This document shows positions 11,119-24,826 of a DNA stretch of 64,000 bases, one piece after another. Source of the DNA: Malus domestica (taxonomy: Eukaryota; Streptophyta; Magnoliopsida; Rosales; Rosaceae); contig NC_091661.1 of assembly GCF_042453785.1 (NCBI RefSeq), forward strand, positions 32,293,501 through 32,357,500, written 5' to 3'. Under the pieces are notes generated by a model, which made no database searches, was not told the origin of the DNA, and worked only from the letters and a program-made list of their open reading frames with translations. The position numbers were made by a program, and so were the translations under genes. Numbering within the stretch: position 1 is the stretch's first letter; every line of letters begins with the position of its first letter.

Positions 11119-12019
11119 ATATTACAGCATGGATTCGATTTTACCTGCATTGTAGGAAAGCAGTACACAGAAAATTGTTTCTGGCGTGGCTAGCATCCCT
11201 CACAACAGCTAATATGAATCCTAAATTCTCTCTGTCCCTTCCCTCCCATCTCTCTTTCATATTCTAAATCTTTGTATTTTCATGGAAACGAGTTAGTTAT
11301 CATGTCTCTCACCATAATAGTAAGCCTACTAACAAAAACAGAAAGTATATGTCTAGGTCTCCAAAAAATAGAAAAAAATAGAAGTACTTGGCAATATTTG
11401 ATATTAATTTTAATGATATTTGATATAAAAATAGACTTGATATTAATGATATTTGATGTAAAAATAGACTTTTTCATATATTTAGATAATTATTTTTTAT
11501 ACATATTAATGTACAATGAGTTGGGAATCAAAAAATTCTAGAGCCCCACTTAGAAAGATCGCCTAGGGCCCCAATTACGCACACCAGCAATAGCGTGCCA
11601 ATTGCCAATTGAATTTTTCAATTTACTTGCAGTGCTTTACAGTTTACATGGATGATGGGGTTAAAAAAAGTGGGGATAAAGGAAACACCTTTCGGGTTTT
11701 GTAAGGTGGGAAGCGGACTAGCAAACCGACCAACAAAACGTTCATTGTATCTTGTAGTTGAGGCAAATTACTTTAGATTGGAAATGAAGCAATTATGATT
11801 AAATTGTATTAGTTAGGTTAAAGTTGATCTTTTTTATTTGAGAAATGCTAAGAAGACTCTTACAAGTAAAATTTTTTATGAACTATTTGTCACATCATAG
11901 TTTAACATGAATTTTCGTCCCATGAATGACAACTACATAACCCGTTTGGCCTTTAATTTATATATGTTTCCTTAAGTTATAATGTTTTCTTTGGGTGGAA
12001 AACAATATTTAATTAATTT
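11119..12019. other. AT-rich intergenic DNA
   Basis: No gene is seen. Near 11398-11470 a ~32-bp AT-rich phrase (ATTTGATRTAAAAATAGACTT) is repeated. The right end grades into the 'catacata' tract that begins duplication copy B. Confidence 0.45.
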
Positions 12020-15000
12020 ACATACATACAGACATACATACATACATATACGAATGAAATATTAATTTTGATCTGCTCTGTAGAGCTCCAGCTCCAGGGA
12101 TGACAACCACATAACCCATTTGGCCTTCGATTTCAAAAAAAAAAAAAGTGCAATAATTTATTCATTAAAAGGAAATCCGAAAAAGAAACAAGATCCAATT
12201 CCAATTAATAAATCTATCATACAAACTAATTACAATGCCAAACCAACTGTGAATATATATGTCGTCCACCCACCATATGAGAATTAATATGGGTCAGGGG
12301 TGGACTATAATGGGGTGGAAATGGAATCAAATCTTCATATTATATACATGCAACAGGCAAAATAACAATCACCAACCAGCCTAGATATCCCTCGTCATCG
12401 TGTCTCCTCCTTTATTTTCTTTACATGACTTTGTTTTTCTTCCAACTTTATCTGAACCGTGGCAATCTAAACTATATATACAAACCATCACCTCATGAAA
12501 CAACCATTATTGCACACTCAGACATTAAGAATTTTGCATCAACTTCATTTTCATATAATAGAGATGACATTATTGGAGATACAGAAACTTGGTTACACGG
12601 ATCAATCGTCATCATACAAAACATGGAAACTGGTAGTGCAGCCAGATGCCTCAGGATCCTCAGCCCCACAACAGTCGTAGAACTTGGCAGCGTATGGCGG
12701 ATCGTTGGGTCCCAATTCATAGTACCTTCAATCCAATCAAGAATAATAAAACATCGACCCAGTAAGGAAAGCTAGAAGCATAGTTATTGCAGACCAAGCT
12801 CTCTCTCCCAATATTTCTAGTCGACTGGAAAACATTCACGGTTTTTATAACCAGTACATGAAAGAGACAAAGAACAATGGGACATGTACATTTTCACTTG
12901 ACCAATCCTTTTCATCCAATCTATTATCCACTGAATCTTCAAGGCCAAAAAGATTTACTTGAGTATGAGAATATATGCTATCGCACACCCACACACACCC
13001 CATCCTAAACTCCTGATTCCAGTCTGTGAATTGTGATATGCAACCCGAAATCGAAATCGAAATCGAAATCGAAAAGGGAAGAAAGTAAACCCAAATGATT
13101 CAGAAACAGAGTTTATGCAAATTGGCATCCACTAGTCAGTTAAACAAAGACAAAATTTCTCACACCAACCATCCACTGCACTAATCAAAGATCGAAACTC
13201 AACTAAATTAATTACTGTAAAAAAGAACTCATTGGAAAGGGGGGAGAGTGGTCAGAGCTGTACCTTTTCTGGTCGTCGTGACGGCGACAGACGAAGAAAG
13301 AAGGGTGGAAGCGGCATGAGAAAGAGGTGTTAGAGGAGGCTCTGTAGCTTTCCTTGCACCTTTTGCATACCTTTCCCTTATCCTCCTCACTCCCACTCTT
13401 TTTTTCCATCTCTCTCTATTCTTTAGATACGGTGGCAAAGAAAATTGCAATTGATATGAAAACCCGTTGAAGAAAATTCCAATATAAGGAAATTCGTCTC
13501 TTTTCATGACACATTATCGTCACTTATTTCATTGTTGTGAGCAAAAAAGCACTTACTAAAATAAAAAAATTCTCACCATCATAAAGGGTGATGCTCCCTA
13601 TTAATCTATTTGTTACATAAATCTTAAAACCTAATATAGTCTAACACTAATTGATAGGGTGAGGACGCATAAGTGGCCAAGTCTTTCCTCCAACCAAAGT
13701 AAGAACGCATTACCGGCCAATCCTCCCATCATTTAATAATTTTCATTAAAAAGAAATCCCATTATGATTAAAGCAAAATTAAGCTCATTTTCAAAAATTT
13801 ATCACCAACTTCTTATATCAAGTGATCGCAATGTACCATACAATACGTAGTCCAATGGACGGACGCATTTAGGTCAAAGTAAAATCTTGACAACAAACAT
13901 AACACTACAACGAATACACAAAATTTATTTTATTCCCCCAGCGAGATTACAGATGGAATTTATTTCTCTACAGCTCAGTACCAACTACCAAGTACCAACC
14001 AAGAAAGCTAAAAAAACACAGCAACAGATGAATTTCCAAATAACCAAACAGCCCTATGAAATGTATTACTCAAACACAATAATATGTAAACCACTACTAC
14101 TGTGACAGCGACACCCCTACCCACCCTTCATAAACATCTCTTTTGGACAATACAATTTAGACAAACGCTGCCGCATTGCTCGGCTCCGCCATTCAAAGGA
14201 ATGCATCTCTAAGCCTGCAAAAAGCTAGCATACTTGGCACCTAGGAAAAGCCTTTGGATGCACAGCAGCGCATTTTTGGTGACCTCGGCACTCTCATGAT
14301 TCATCAGTTTCATCACACGTTCCTTGGCTTTGAGGTCTGTCACTATGCTTCTTCCAGCCGGATGCTGCTGGACAAACTGTGAGATATCAAAGCAGGCTAC
14401 GGCCAATGCCCTAGGATCACTGGATGTGTCCAAGATAGTAATCAGGACTCTTAGAATCTGCAAGACAAGGTCATGCATTATTAGTACTACGGAAGCCACA
14501 AGCTTCTTCAAAAGATTACTCAAGAGTCAACAGCACTGGCATCTGCAATTACTTTCACGATATAATTTAATACTGCCTTCAGAACCAAGTACATAGACCC
14601 AATTTACTACCACTTTTCCATGAGATGGAAGCCAACACTGTTTTGGAAAAACAGAGCTATCCAGGAAAACACAAACAAACAAAACACAAGACCAACCTTG
14701 AGTAGCTACTACGAATTTTTACCTATAACCTATGACTCATGACAGATACCCTGTTGCCATTAATAACAACACAAAATGGGCGACACATCTTATGGGACAA
14801 ATAATTTCAGGGATTAGTTCAGCCCCCCTGTCTTAACTAAGCACAATAGACCAAGAAATTAAGTATACAACACCAACAATTAAGCAAATAATCTAATTTC
14901 TTCCACACAACAAAAAAAAAGAAGAAGCAAATTAGGAGAGAAATCTTAGGCAAAAAACAAATTAATACCTGAAAGTCATTATCTTCAAAGTTGGTAATAT

Positions 15001-16235
15001 TCTCTCGCCAGAATATTGGATCCTTGTGCATGGGTGACCAGTCAAGATGGCCAAGGAGGACTTCTTGCTTATACTTGTCAAAAGAACTTAATTTCTTGAT
15101 GTTATCCTTCAGACCCTCTTCCAGTTGATTTAATCCCTCCAGGAGATCCTACAACAAACTTCATTTCATTTGGGAAACTACACCAATGATTTATAGTTTA
15201 AAAGAACGCATGTACTAGAACAACAATAGCTCCACGAGCTAGTTGGTTCCCTTCATTTACCTTGTTATACCAAGTTAGCCTAAATGCCTTCCTTCCGGTC
15301 CGATCACATAAAATACAAACTATCAAAAGAAGAATACAGTCTCTTGGTTTCTTACCTCATCACTCCATGCTTGTGCTTTCAAATTCTGAACGATTTGCGG
15401 CAGTCCAAGGTCCACCATTTGAGCGCCAAATGCCCCTTTTGAGAGCAAGTTCCTCAGGGTCAAAACAACAACTCTGACAACCTACCACGAATAACCAAAC
15501 CCATATTACAAATAAAAGATGAATTTACATGTACTCCTCTGTTACAAGGACAAGTATAACATGGACAAGCATACACAAATTAATCTCGAAGGAAACAATA
15601 TAGCATCCCAGAGTCAAGATCCTCACCTTCTCCTTTGTGGAACTCTTGACAACTTCTATGAGTCGTGGAAGAGTTCTAGAAGTAGCCAAGTACTCAATTG
15701 CAGGTTCATAATAAGATAAGAGCCAGATGCATAGACATGTTTCATAAAGAAGCTGTTTGAAACAAAATATATTGTCAATAAAAAATTCACAAAGTCAAGA
15801 ACTAATAAGGAAGCTATCCACAGTACAATTAGAGCTACCTGAATAGATTGTTGGGTGGAAGCTGGAGAAATTAAGGGAACAAGCAACTTCACCCCATCTA
15901 ATTGAACAAAGGAAGATCTAACTATAGGTTCCTTTAGTAAGGTTGCAAGGCAATTGATGGCAGTTGGGATACCACGACTAGGATGGGAAGGCTTCTTCAA
16001 CTGCAAATTACATATACCATAAGAAGCTGCTTAGACAACCAATATCATCCAAACTGATAACCCCTAAGTAATAGCCGCGATATCAACAGAGTAACTGATT
16101 GAATTTGAGGAAATGTGGAATTTAAGTGCTCTATTTCCTAGGTAGTGAAAACGAAAGAGTGACCCAGTTGCAATTAGTAGAATGTGTAACCCAGAGCTGA
16201 AAGCATACCTGTGCACAAAGCCATTCCACCAATCC
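12020..16235. repeat. Direct segmental duplication, copy B
   Basis: This is the partner of 390-4239. It carries an intact Cys/His gene and, continuing past 16235, the complete V-ATPase subunit H gene. It is therefore probably the source copy for the VHA-H part. Confidence 0.9.
12602..13409 (-). CDS. Small Cys/His-rich (CHORD-like) protein, copy B
   Basis: Exons 13409-13264 (146 nt) and 12725-12602 (124 nt) join to 89 codons plus stop, exactly the same exon lengths as copy A. Zinc-ligand-like residues (CKRC, C-RF-HP, RRHD, CCG, GC, FH) are all kept. Visible changes from copy A are Leu30 to Phe and a slightly different end (HVLYDDD versus HVSYDED). Equal exon length with conserved Cys/His positions suggests that both copies stayed under constraint, or that the duplication is young. 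The VHA-H part of the block decayed, which argues for at least some constraint here. Function is not known to me. Confidence 0.82.
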
Positions 16236-17422
16236 TTTCAACACATCATCAATAGTAGTTATTTTTCTCTTTGAATTTGAGGCTTCTCCATTTGCAGCAG
16301 AGCCATCTTGGGGTTTTGGCCTGGCACTATATTAAAAGGGAAACATTAATGAAAATAAACTGCACTTAGTTGATTCTTTGAATATTTGCATTTCACTTTA
16401 GATGTGTCATGTTTGAGTACCTCACTATTACAGCAAGTATCTTACAGCTCTTCTCTTGTATGAACCAATTACCCTTCCAGAGCAATCTGAAAAGAAAAGC
16501 GATGGTTTTTTTTTTTCTTTTCTTTTGTACATAGATAAAGCTATTACTTAGAGTGTTACAGAATTGGTAAATATGTGCTGACCTCAAGAAAGGCTCATAG
16601 ATATCTTTATCAGCAAGACTACTATCATGGAACAATCTTGCTCTTTTAGGGTTAGCTGGGACAAAATGAAAAGGAAAAAATGGTTACTTTTTCTTACTTT
16701 TTTTCTCTTGGCTTTGCGAATGGGCGCGCAATCAGAAATCCAAAAGATGTTCCAGTTTGTTACCTGTAAGCATTTCATCAATTAAAGCAAGGACATATTC
16801 TACCGTTTCTTCCTTGAAAATATCACGTAAAATGCCAATGAACACTTGAACATAAGCAGGGCCATCCTGCCACATTTGAACAGCTTGTCAACATCATGGT
16901 GAGATACAAACCAGAAGAAAAAGATAAATCAATCTTTTCAGCCAATCCAGAAGATATCTCCACTAAGATTAAGGAAACGCAAAGGATCGAATGAAGCCAG
17001 GCAGCATTGAGCAACATGGTGTGGGATGAACATACAAATCAAAATAAGCAAAAATGAATTAGAGATGGAAGGAGCAGGAGGAGGAATTACATCATCGAGA
17101 AGCTGTGATCTGTAGCTCTCGGATCTTTTATCATAGCGCCTCAAGAGCTGAAGGCAGGTTCCAGTGATGAGCTTAGTGGTCATGTAAGTCTCCCATGGGA
17201 TGTCCCTATTCAAAACCTTGACAAGGGAAAAATGGGAAATCAAACAGCTCCATCACCAAAACAAACAGACAGACAGTGACACAATACAATACAATACATT
17301 ACACATAATTCAATGACGAGATTTCGACTTGTAATTCCCAATTTCCAATTCTCGTGGAAAGTATGGCAACAAGTGATTGAAGGAGGACGAACCTGTTCAG
17401 TCGTGAGCTCAGCATGGTCCAT
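14209..17422 (-). CDS. VHA-H: V-type proton ATPase subunit H
   Basis: Eleven coding exons follow GT-AG rules with consistent phase: 17422-17393, 17216-17091, 16866-16764, 16655-16583, 16486-16421, 16326-16209, 16000-15839, 15752-15627, 15481-15356, 15148-14969, 14457-14209. They total 1359 nt, or 452 aa, close to the usual ~441-aa plant subunit. Recognisable parts are [73 protein letters not shown] and the C-terminal KYASFLQA. The protein is an all-helical ARM-repeat subunit of the V1 sector. It bridges the rotor and stator and is needed for ATP-driven proton pumping at the tonoplast and endomembranes. The leader has its own intron (about 17427-17668). A partial duplicate lies at 2559-4239. 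Confidence 0.96.
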
Positions 17423-17426
17423 TGCT

Positions 17427-17668
17427 CTAAGTACACAAAATCAATTTCAGAATTTCAACAATTCGAGTACCGAAAGAAACCGCCAGATCGATCTATCAGA
17501 CAGATTTACTCACAATTTCAGAGTCATTGATTACAACATGTTGGAACTAAAACAATTCGAGTACCTAGAGATGAATTAAAACAATGCGATAGCATCAAAT
17601 GTAAGTGCTAAATTGAAACGCCCAATCCCAATCCCAATCCCAATTCTGGATCGGCGGGGAAGCTTACC
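17427..17668 (-). other. 5'-UTR intron of VHA-H
   Basis: A donor GTAAGC (read on the minus strand at 17668) follows a CT-rich leader exon ending '...CACAGAGAG'. An acceptor TTAG lies a few bases before the ATG at 17422. Leader introns are common in plant housekeeping genes. The boundary is predicted from splice signals only. Confidence 0.65.
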
Positions 17669-19047
17669 TCTCTGTGTCTGTGTGGCCTCGTCTGGACTCG
17701 GGAAAGAGAGATGAATGGAGAGGTGAGGAGGGGAGAGGGGCAACCGCAATTATTTTATTTTGTTTACGTGGCATAATGATGACGCGACACGTAGTGAGTG
17801 ATTTGTGTTGCCCCAATGAGTTGGCCCAAGCCCAAAACAAAAAAAATTAATATGATTACTATTTTAAAAAAGGAGCTTCATATATAAAAACAAAAACTTT
17901 TACTATATTTCAAAATTCTTTATTACTTTTTAAACATATCAAGAACAAGCAAAAACATTAAAACAACTAAAGCTCATCCAAAAAATATGGAAACACTGTT
18001 TTAAAATAGCAGGCATACCCCTAAGGCTTTAGGACTATTAAGAGACCCCAACCCTCACACCTCCAACAAAATTAATATATGTCATAAGCTTAACCCATTT
18101 TTGACTATTTCTACATAATCCGTTTTGGAACTATATGTAGAATCAGTTTGTATCATTTATTAGTAGAATCAGTTCAATCCGTTGTCGACTATTTTTGCAC
18201 AATCGGTTCAATCAATCCTCTACTATTTTTGCATAATCAGTTCAACCTGTCCTTGACCATTTTTGCAAAATCATTTCAACCCATCATTGACCATTTTTGC
18301 AGAATAGGTTCAATTAGTCATTGACCCTTTTTTGCAGAATTAGTTCAACCCATCATTGACAATTTTTGCAGAATCAATTTAACCCGCCTCAAACATTTTT
18401 GCAGAATCAGTTCAAGTCATCGACTATTTTTGTAGAATTAGTTCAATCAATCTTCGACCATTTTTGCAGAATCAGTTCAACTCATTTTTGACAATTTTTG
18501 TAGAAACATTTCACTGTCTTCTACCATTTTTGTAAAAACAATTCAATATGTCTTCAATCATTTTTGCAGAATCAGTTCAACCACGCTGACGTCTACTACT
18601 TCAAGATCCAAGACTTGGCTAGTTTGGTGTTTGCCCTTTTCTTTTCGACCATTTTTACAGAATCAGTTCAACCGCGCCGACGTCTACTACTTCAAGGTCA
18701 AAGACTCGGCCAGTTTGGTATTTGCCCCTTTCGCTGCTACTCCTTCAAGGGATTCTTGATTGCTCATCCATATGTGCCTTTTGCTTTTCCTTTCTGGTTT
18801 TTTGTTTGTGCTCTGTTTGGCTAACGAAAAAGTGGGGAAGAAAGTAACGTACAAAAGTTTAGGAATTTGTACCTGTAACACAACCCACACGTTGAATCAA
18901 TGAAAAATGATAGAAATTATAACGATATTGAAATGGATCTAAGATGCTTCTCGCCGTGTTTGATTTGAATATCATATACTATAAAGCAACAAGAACATTA
19001 TTTGATCCAATTTCAGGGCACATTAACTTGAAAAGGAAAAAGAAGGG
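17573..19047. repeat. Tandem duplication of VHA-H 5' region, unit 1
   Basis: A 1.475-kb unit starts within the leader intron and covers the leader exon, the G/A-rich promoter and the minisatellite. It is repeated almost exactly at 19048-20520. The junction shows the short shared phrase 'gaatta'. Unit 1 has one extra 6-bp CCCAAT repeat. Confidence 0.95.
18107..18600. repeat. Degenerate ~30-bp minisatellite, first array
   Basis: About sixteen units resembling 'ccatttttgcagaatcagtt' followed by a variable 'caacccatcattga' segment. It lies several hundred bp upstream of the VHA-H leader. Confidence 0.85.
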
Positions 19048-20520
19048 AATTAAAACAATGCGATAGTATCAAATGTAAGTGCTAAATTGAAACGCCCAAT
19101 CCCAATCCCAATTCTGGATCGGCGGGGAAGCTTACCTCTCTGTGTCTGTGTGGCCTCGTCTGGACTCGGGAAAGAGAGATGAATGGAGAGGTGAGGAGGG
19201 GAGAGGGGCAACCGCGATTATTTTATTTTGTTTACGTGGCATAATGATGACGCGACACGTAGTGAGTGATTTGTGTTGCCCCAATGGGTTGGCCCAAGCC
19301 CAAAACAAAAAAAATTAATATGATTACTATTTTAAAAAAGGAGCTTCATATATAAAAACAAAAACTTTCACTATATTTCAAAATTCTTTATTACTTTTTA
19401 AACATATCAAGAACAAGTAAAAACATTAAAACAACTAAAGCTCATCCAAAAAATATGGAAACACTGTTTTAAAATAGCAGGCATACCCCTAAGGCTTTAG
19501 GACTATTAAGAGACCCCAACCCTCACACCTCCAACAAAATTAATATATGTCATAAGCTTAACCCATTTTTGACTATTTCTACATAATCCGTTTTGGAACT
19601 ATATGTAGAATCAGTTTGTATCACTTATTAGTAGAATCAGTTCAATCCGTTGTTGACTATTTTTGCACAATCGGTTCAATCAATCCTCTACTATTTTTGC
19701 ATAATCAGTTCAACCCGTCCTTGACCATTTTTGCAAAATCATTTCAACCCATCATTGACCATTTTTGCAGAATAGGTTCAATTAGTCATTGACCCTTTTT
19801 TGCAGAATTAGTTCAACCCATCATTGACAATTTTTGCAGAATCAGTTTAACCCGCCTCAAACATTTTTGCAGAATCAGTTCAAGTCATCGACTATTTTTG
19901 TAGAATTAGTTCAATCAATCTTCGACCATTTTTGCAGAATCAGTTCAACTCATTTTTGACAATTTTTGTAGAAACATTTCACTGTCTTCTACCATTTTTA
20001 TAAAAACAATTCAATATGTCTTCAACCATTTTTGCAGAATCAGTTCAACCACGCTGACGTCTACTACTTCAAGATCCAAGACTTGGCTAGTTTGGTGTTT
20101 GCCCTTTTCTTTTCGACCATTTTTACAGAATCAGTTCAACCGCGCCGACGTCTACTACTTCAAGGTCAAAGACTCGGCCAGTTTGGTATTTGCCCCTTTC
20201 GCTGCGACTCCTTCAAGGGATTCTTGATTGCTCATCCATATGTGCCTTTTGCTTTTCCTTTCTGGTTTTTTGTTTGTGCTCTGTTTGGCTAACGAAAAAG
20301 TGGGGAAGAAAGTAACGTACAAAAATTTAGGAATTTGTACCTGTAACACAACCCACACGTTGAATCAATGAAAAAGGATAGAAATTATAACGATATTGAA
20401 ATGGATCTAAGATGCTTCTCGCCGTGTTTGATTTGAATATCATATACTATAAAGCAACAAGAACATTATTTGATCCAATTTCAGGGCACATTAACTTGAA
20501 AAGGAAAAAGAAGGGAATTA
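19048..20520. repeat. Tandem duplication of VHA-H 5' region, unit 2
   Basis: This is the second unit of the promoter/leader duplication. It contains a complete orphan copy of the VHA-H leader exon and donor site (near 19130-19180) with no coding exons attached to it except through unit 1. Confidence 0.95.
19581..20075. repeat. Degenerate ~30-bp minisatellite, second array
   Basis: Nearly identical to the array at 18107-18600, copied with the 1.47-kb unit. Only scattered single-base changes are visible. Confidence 0.85.
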
Positions 20521-21429
20521 TACCCGTCTAAAGAATAATTAAAACTAAATGGAAACTTTAATTGTTCAACTGGAGATGAAAATGGGATGGTAAGTTGGGT
20601 TGAGGTCGCAGATCCACAAGTTTATTCATTCATTAAGAAACCATTTACTAGTTTGGTGCATCCGCCCTTCAGTCAAATGGTGCCCTACTGAATCATTATT
20701 ATAATTATCAAGATATGAATTAACTAATAAACCTTGTTGGAAGTCCAAACTGAAAAAGAATGACAATTATAATAATAAACCTTGTTGTATACGCAGTTCC
20801 TTACTCGAATCCTAAAACTTATAAATCCAAACATTTTCGGAAAAAACTGGATAAAAGTTGGACCGCATATTTCGATATGAAAATTTCCGATTAGATTGAT
20901 TTTTTTTTTCAACTCTAATCCCACTGTTAGATTAGTACAAATAGAAATTAGCTCAACGAATAATTAAATTGAACCAATATTTTTTGAAAAGAGAAAAAGA
21001 GAGAAAGGAGCAACAGTTGTAGTGATAGAAGTGTGGAAAAAAGTTTTTCACTATAAAGAGTAATTTTGTAACTTACACCTCAGAGCAAAAAAAGGCAATG
21101 ATAGTTATTTTTCATATGTATTAACTTTTGTCTCCTTGAAATGTTTAAAAAGTATTGTCTTAATATACAATTAAGTATTAAAAGTATACTCATGTACTTT
21201 TTTCTATAAAAAAATCATAAATAAAAATGGGTGATTTTGTATAAAAATCAATAAAATTTACAATATTAACAATATATCAACAATATTTATCTAAATGACT
21301 AATTAATAGAAATCTGTTTGTCAACAAAAATAGGGTGAAAAGACTATTTAATCTTCTATCACATAAAAAAAATGATAAGCAATAATGTAGTATCACATAT
21401 CTAAATTTTACTGTTTTTATTGAACCCTC
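20521..21429. other. AT-rich intergenic DNA
   Basis: No gene, RNA or clear repeat is recognised apart from short A/T runs. Confidence 0.4.
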
Positions 21430-21790
21430 CCCAACAACGGCGCCAAAATTTTGTTGTGTTTATTTCAAGTGCAAATATAAGGATAGTATAATGACACAGG
21501 TAAGGGTGTCGAACCACATGGATTGATTAGAACTCTACAAATTACTAGCTTTATGTGAACCCTAACTAAGCATGAAAATGAAAACTGAATTTAGATTTTT
21601 GTTGTGCAAGCTAAAGTAACTTAAAATGCAAGACAAGATAAAGATGAATGATAGAGGGTTCTTTAGATTTAAGCCCTTGCAACTCTTCAACTCTAGACAA
21701 AAATCCACATATATTATAACTTCTAAATAAAACCCAAATTTTAAAAATGATGTCATGTTGGATAAAAGATGTCCATGAATTTGTGTCTAT
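21430..21790 (-). mobile_element. LTR-retrotransposon fragment (PBS plus LTR edge)
   Basis: On the minus strand a primer-binding-site-like phrase TGGCGCCGTTGTTGGGGA (near 21430-21448) directly follows an LTR-like stretch. This site type is used by Tat/Athila-lineage gypsy elements. The LTR side contains 'gtgtcgaaccacatggattg', a phrase common in such LTRs. No internal coding region follows. Confidence 0.55.
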
Positions 21791-21954
21791 TTACAAAATC
21801 ATGCCACCAAATCTCTTATACGTTTCTTTTAGACATTTAATTTGTTTAATATATTTTTAATTTTGTGTGAACTCCTCCAATCCAAAACCTAATTAGATCA
21901 AATATATACGGACATATATTCTACATTTATGTATACTAATACCATAAAAAGAAG

Positions 21955-24470
21955 TAGGTAAATTAATTTTGTTACAAAATTTTAAAAAGTAGGCACATTA
22001 ATTTTCATGTAATTATATAGTAGGTAAATTATTTTCATAAACTTAAACATATTGTTTTCAAAAAATTAATTTTCATAGTAGGTGTAACAACCCGTCTTCA
22101 ACTATTACAATTTTTATAATTTTAAAGTATGAATTTACGAAAATGTCCTTCGAGGCAAAAACGTTAACTTTTGTTGACCATCTTGTCGTGTCACGTAAGA
22201 TTCGTTTCCTTGGCATATTTTGGTAGTACACGTCATTATGAATGCGTGAGCACAAACTGAATGTAATTTGGAATTATAACGAAAAAGTTATAGGCAAGCA
22301 AAGTTAGGGGCGAAATAGTCATTTGACCATCATCTAGAAGGCTTTAGATTTGTTGGAGCAGTGAGATGATGTCACGTGTGTGGCCAGGATGGAGGGATAA
22401 GGAAAGAGAAGGACGGAAAAGAGAGAGATGGACGGAGAAGAGAAAGGAGAAATGAAGGAAATGAGGAAAAAATGAACTAGCCAACCTAGACCTTCCTTTG
22501 GCCCACGACCCGACCAGGTTCCCGCAAGGCAACCCCAACTTTTTCTTTGTTGTTTTTCGGACGAATTTTGTCGGAATCTTGCTTGGAAACGACTCACCAT
22601 TGTCCCACATTCCCTTCTCATAAAAAAACTGAGTCATTTTGGCTCTGATTTGGAAATAATGAAACTGTCAGCTTCGATGACATCACGACAGCGATCTGTC
22701 ATTTCGGCAAGCCTCATCGTCGATTACCACCACCAATCTACTCCCCATAAACTCAGGAACAAAGCCCAAGTAGTGGTTGAGGTGTCAGAGTTCGTTTTGA
22801 GGTCGAATCGAGAACACCCATTTCTAGGGTTTATGGCGAATCGAGGCTTTTTCAGGCCACTTCCCGGCCGAATTGGACTTCGGCCCAAGATGAAAGTTCT
22901 TCCTCTGAATGAGCTCTACATTCCTGTAAAAATTGGTGAATTTTGGAGTTGGTCAGAATTCGTGGTTTTTGTTCGCCGAAAACCGCCACATGCGGCGGCG
23001 CGTGGGGGAACCCGAGGTCCTTCCTTAGGTTTTTCAACATGCCGAATCCGAATCCATTGTCTGTTTTCCTAAATTCTATCATTTAGGTAGAGTTTTACTA
23101 AATGGACTCAAAGGATAGGTGCATCGGCAGGAAGTGACTTCATCCTCGCTAGCTTGAGCGGCTCCTGGACAACAAAATATATGTGAGTAGACCCCTTCTT
23201 AATTTGCATGTTTTTATAAAATATTAGGATTGCATTCACGAAAAGCATTATTTCTTGATTTCACGCTTTATGCATTATTTATGATCTATCGAAGTTACGC
23301 TTTACTAAAAGTTACGAATTATTGGATTTTCATATATGAAATTCTATGTATTTTGAATATGATTTATATTACGGATTTACGATATGACTTACTATGGTTT
23401 ATGAAATGAGGTTTTGAGCTTTTGAGCTCCGGTGTTTTAATATAAGATTTTGACAAATGTTTTATGTTCATAGCTAGTGAGTTATTATACTGCACATACA
23501 CACAACACGGGTATGACGTCTATGGCCATAGAACACAGTTGATGATATTTATGATATACCCCCAGCTTCATTGGCAAAACCAGTGTCGGCCAGCTTCACT
23601 AGCCACAACTAGTGTAGATGTGTATGTTATGCTATTTTATTCAGCTTCACCTTTGGGTGATGGACATGTACTGTCTTTGAGCGACTATGATACCCCTAGT
23701 GAGTATAGTATTGATGAGATTTATGAATTTGCCTTCGGGCAACAATATTACTCTTACCGAGCACTGTTTTACTCGTACTTGTTTAACGAACGCATTTCAT
23801 GGCATGCTAAAGTTTTCAGAAAATCTATTATGTAATATTATATGTGTTTTCAAAACAAGGGGTTAGTATGTTAAAAAAGAAAATGGTTTTCTTATTATTA
23901 GTATTATTATTATAAACTTTGATCCATTCACCCTTTTGTTTTGCGCCCCCTTAGGAGTTAGAATCAAGGCATAGGATCCTAGCATCATAGCACTTCGGCA
24001 TAGGTATCTTCGAGTTTCCTTCTCGGTGTAGGACCCACTCCTTTGTTCGTACTTTCTCTATTAATTCTTTTACATTATTCTTGATTAGTTGTATGCTTTG
24101 AACATGGTTTTGCATTGGTATGTTCATTTCTAATTACGTATTTTATTCGCATGCATGTTTAAAATGTCTTCGTCACTCTCAGGTGTCGGCCAACACGTGC
24201 GGGTATTTGGGGATATCAGGATTGGGGCGTGTCAGTAGGTAAATTTTTTCATGTAATTATATAGTAGGTAAATTATTTTCATGAAATTAAACAATATATA
24301 TTGTTTTAAAAAAATTAATTTTCATAGTAGGTAAACTATTTTCATGTAATTAAATTGCAGGTATAAAATTAAGAAATAGATATTGTTTCCATGAAATTAA
24401 TTTTCATAGTAGGTAAATTATTTTCATATAATTAAACAATAGATATCGTTGAAAATAAACAAAATTAGGT
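21955..24470. repeat. AT-rich tandem repeat split by a solo LTR
   Basis: Units containing 'agtaggtaaattattttcat' recur at 21955-22082 and 24235-24430. The solo LTR at 22083-24234 inserted within this array. Confidence 0.7.
22083..24234. mobile_element. Solo LTR (Ty3/gypsy type), 2152 bp
   Basis: The element starts TGTAACAACCCGTC and ends GGGGCGTGTCA, with perfect 5-bp target duplications GTAGG at 22078-22082 and 24235-24239. TG...CA ends and the absence of gag/pol identify a solo LTR left by unequal recombination. Its size and end sequences resemble large LTRs of gypsy chromovirus-type elements. Open frames inside (for example 22650-23072 and 23464-23835) do not resemble proteins I know. Confidence 0.88.
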
Positions 24471-24826
24471 ATATTCAAATTGAAATTTATTGTCGAAATT
24501 AAAAAAAATTCCAAATTAACTCATTCATCTAGAACCATATATCATGGCTATAATACCTTGCCAAATTCAATGCCCGTGATCAATTAAAACAAAATTACAA
24601 GAACTTTTCATACTGGCTTAGATATAAAAACGGACACACAAACTTAATTTGGTAAGTTGCTTAGTTGGATCCTAATCATTGGGTTTTATTCGGATAAATA
24701 TTATATGATGGGCTAGAGGCTGGAAAAAATGAGTTTGGAGGGGGAAAGTTAAATTTTCAGTTTTAAAAATAAAATAAAAAAATATTCATACACACAAAAT
24801 GTGTGAGTAAATGCTAGTTATAATTA

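Noticed and set aside
18564-18824. 86-aa frame repeated at 20032-20292
   Set aside because: It lies in the minisatellite/duplicated promoter unit; its repetition reflects the DNA duplication and it has no protein-like features.
22650-23072. 140-aa frame
   Set aside because: It is inside the solo LTR and resembles no known protein.
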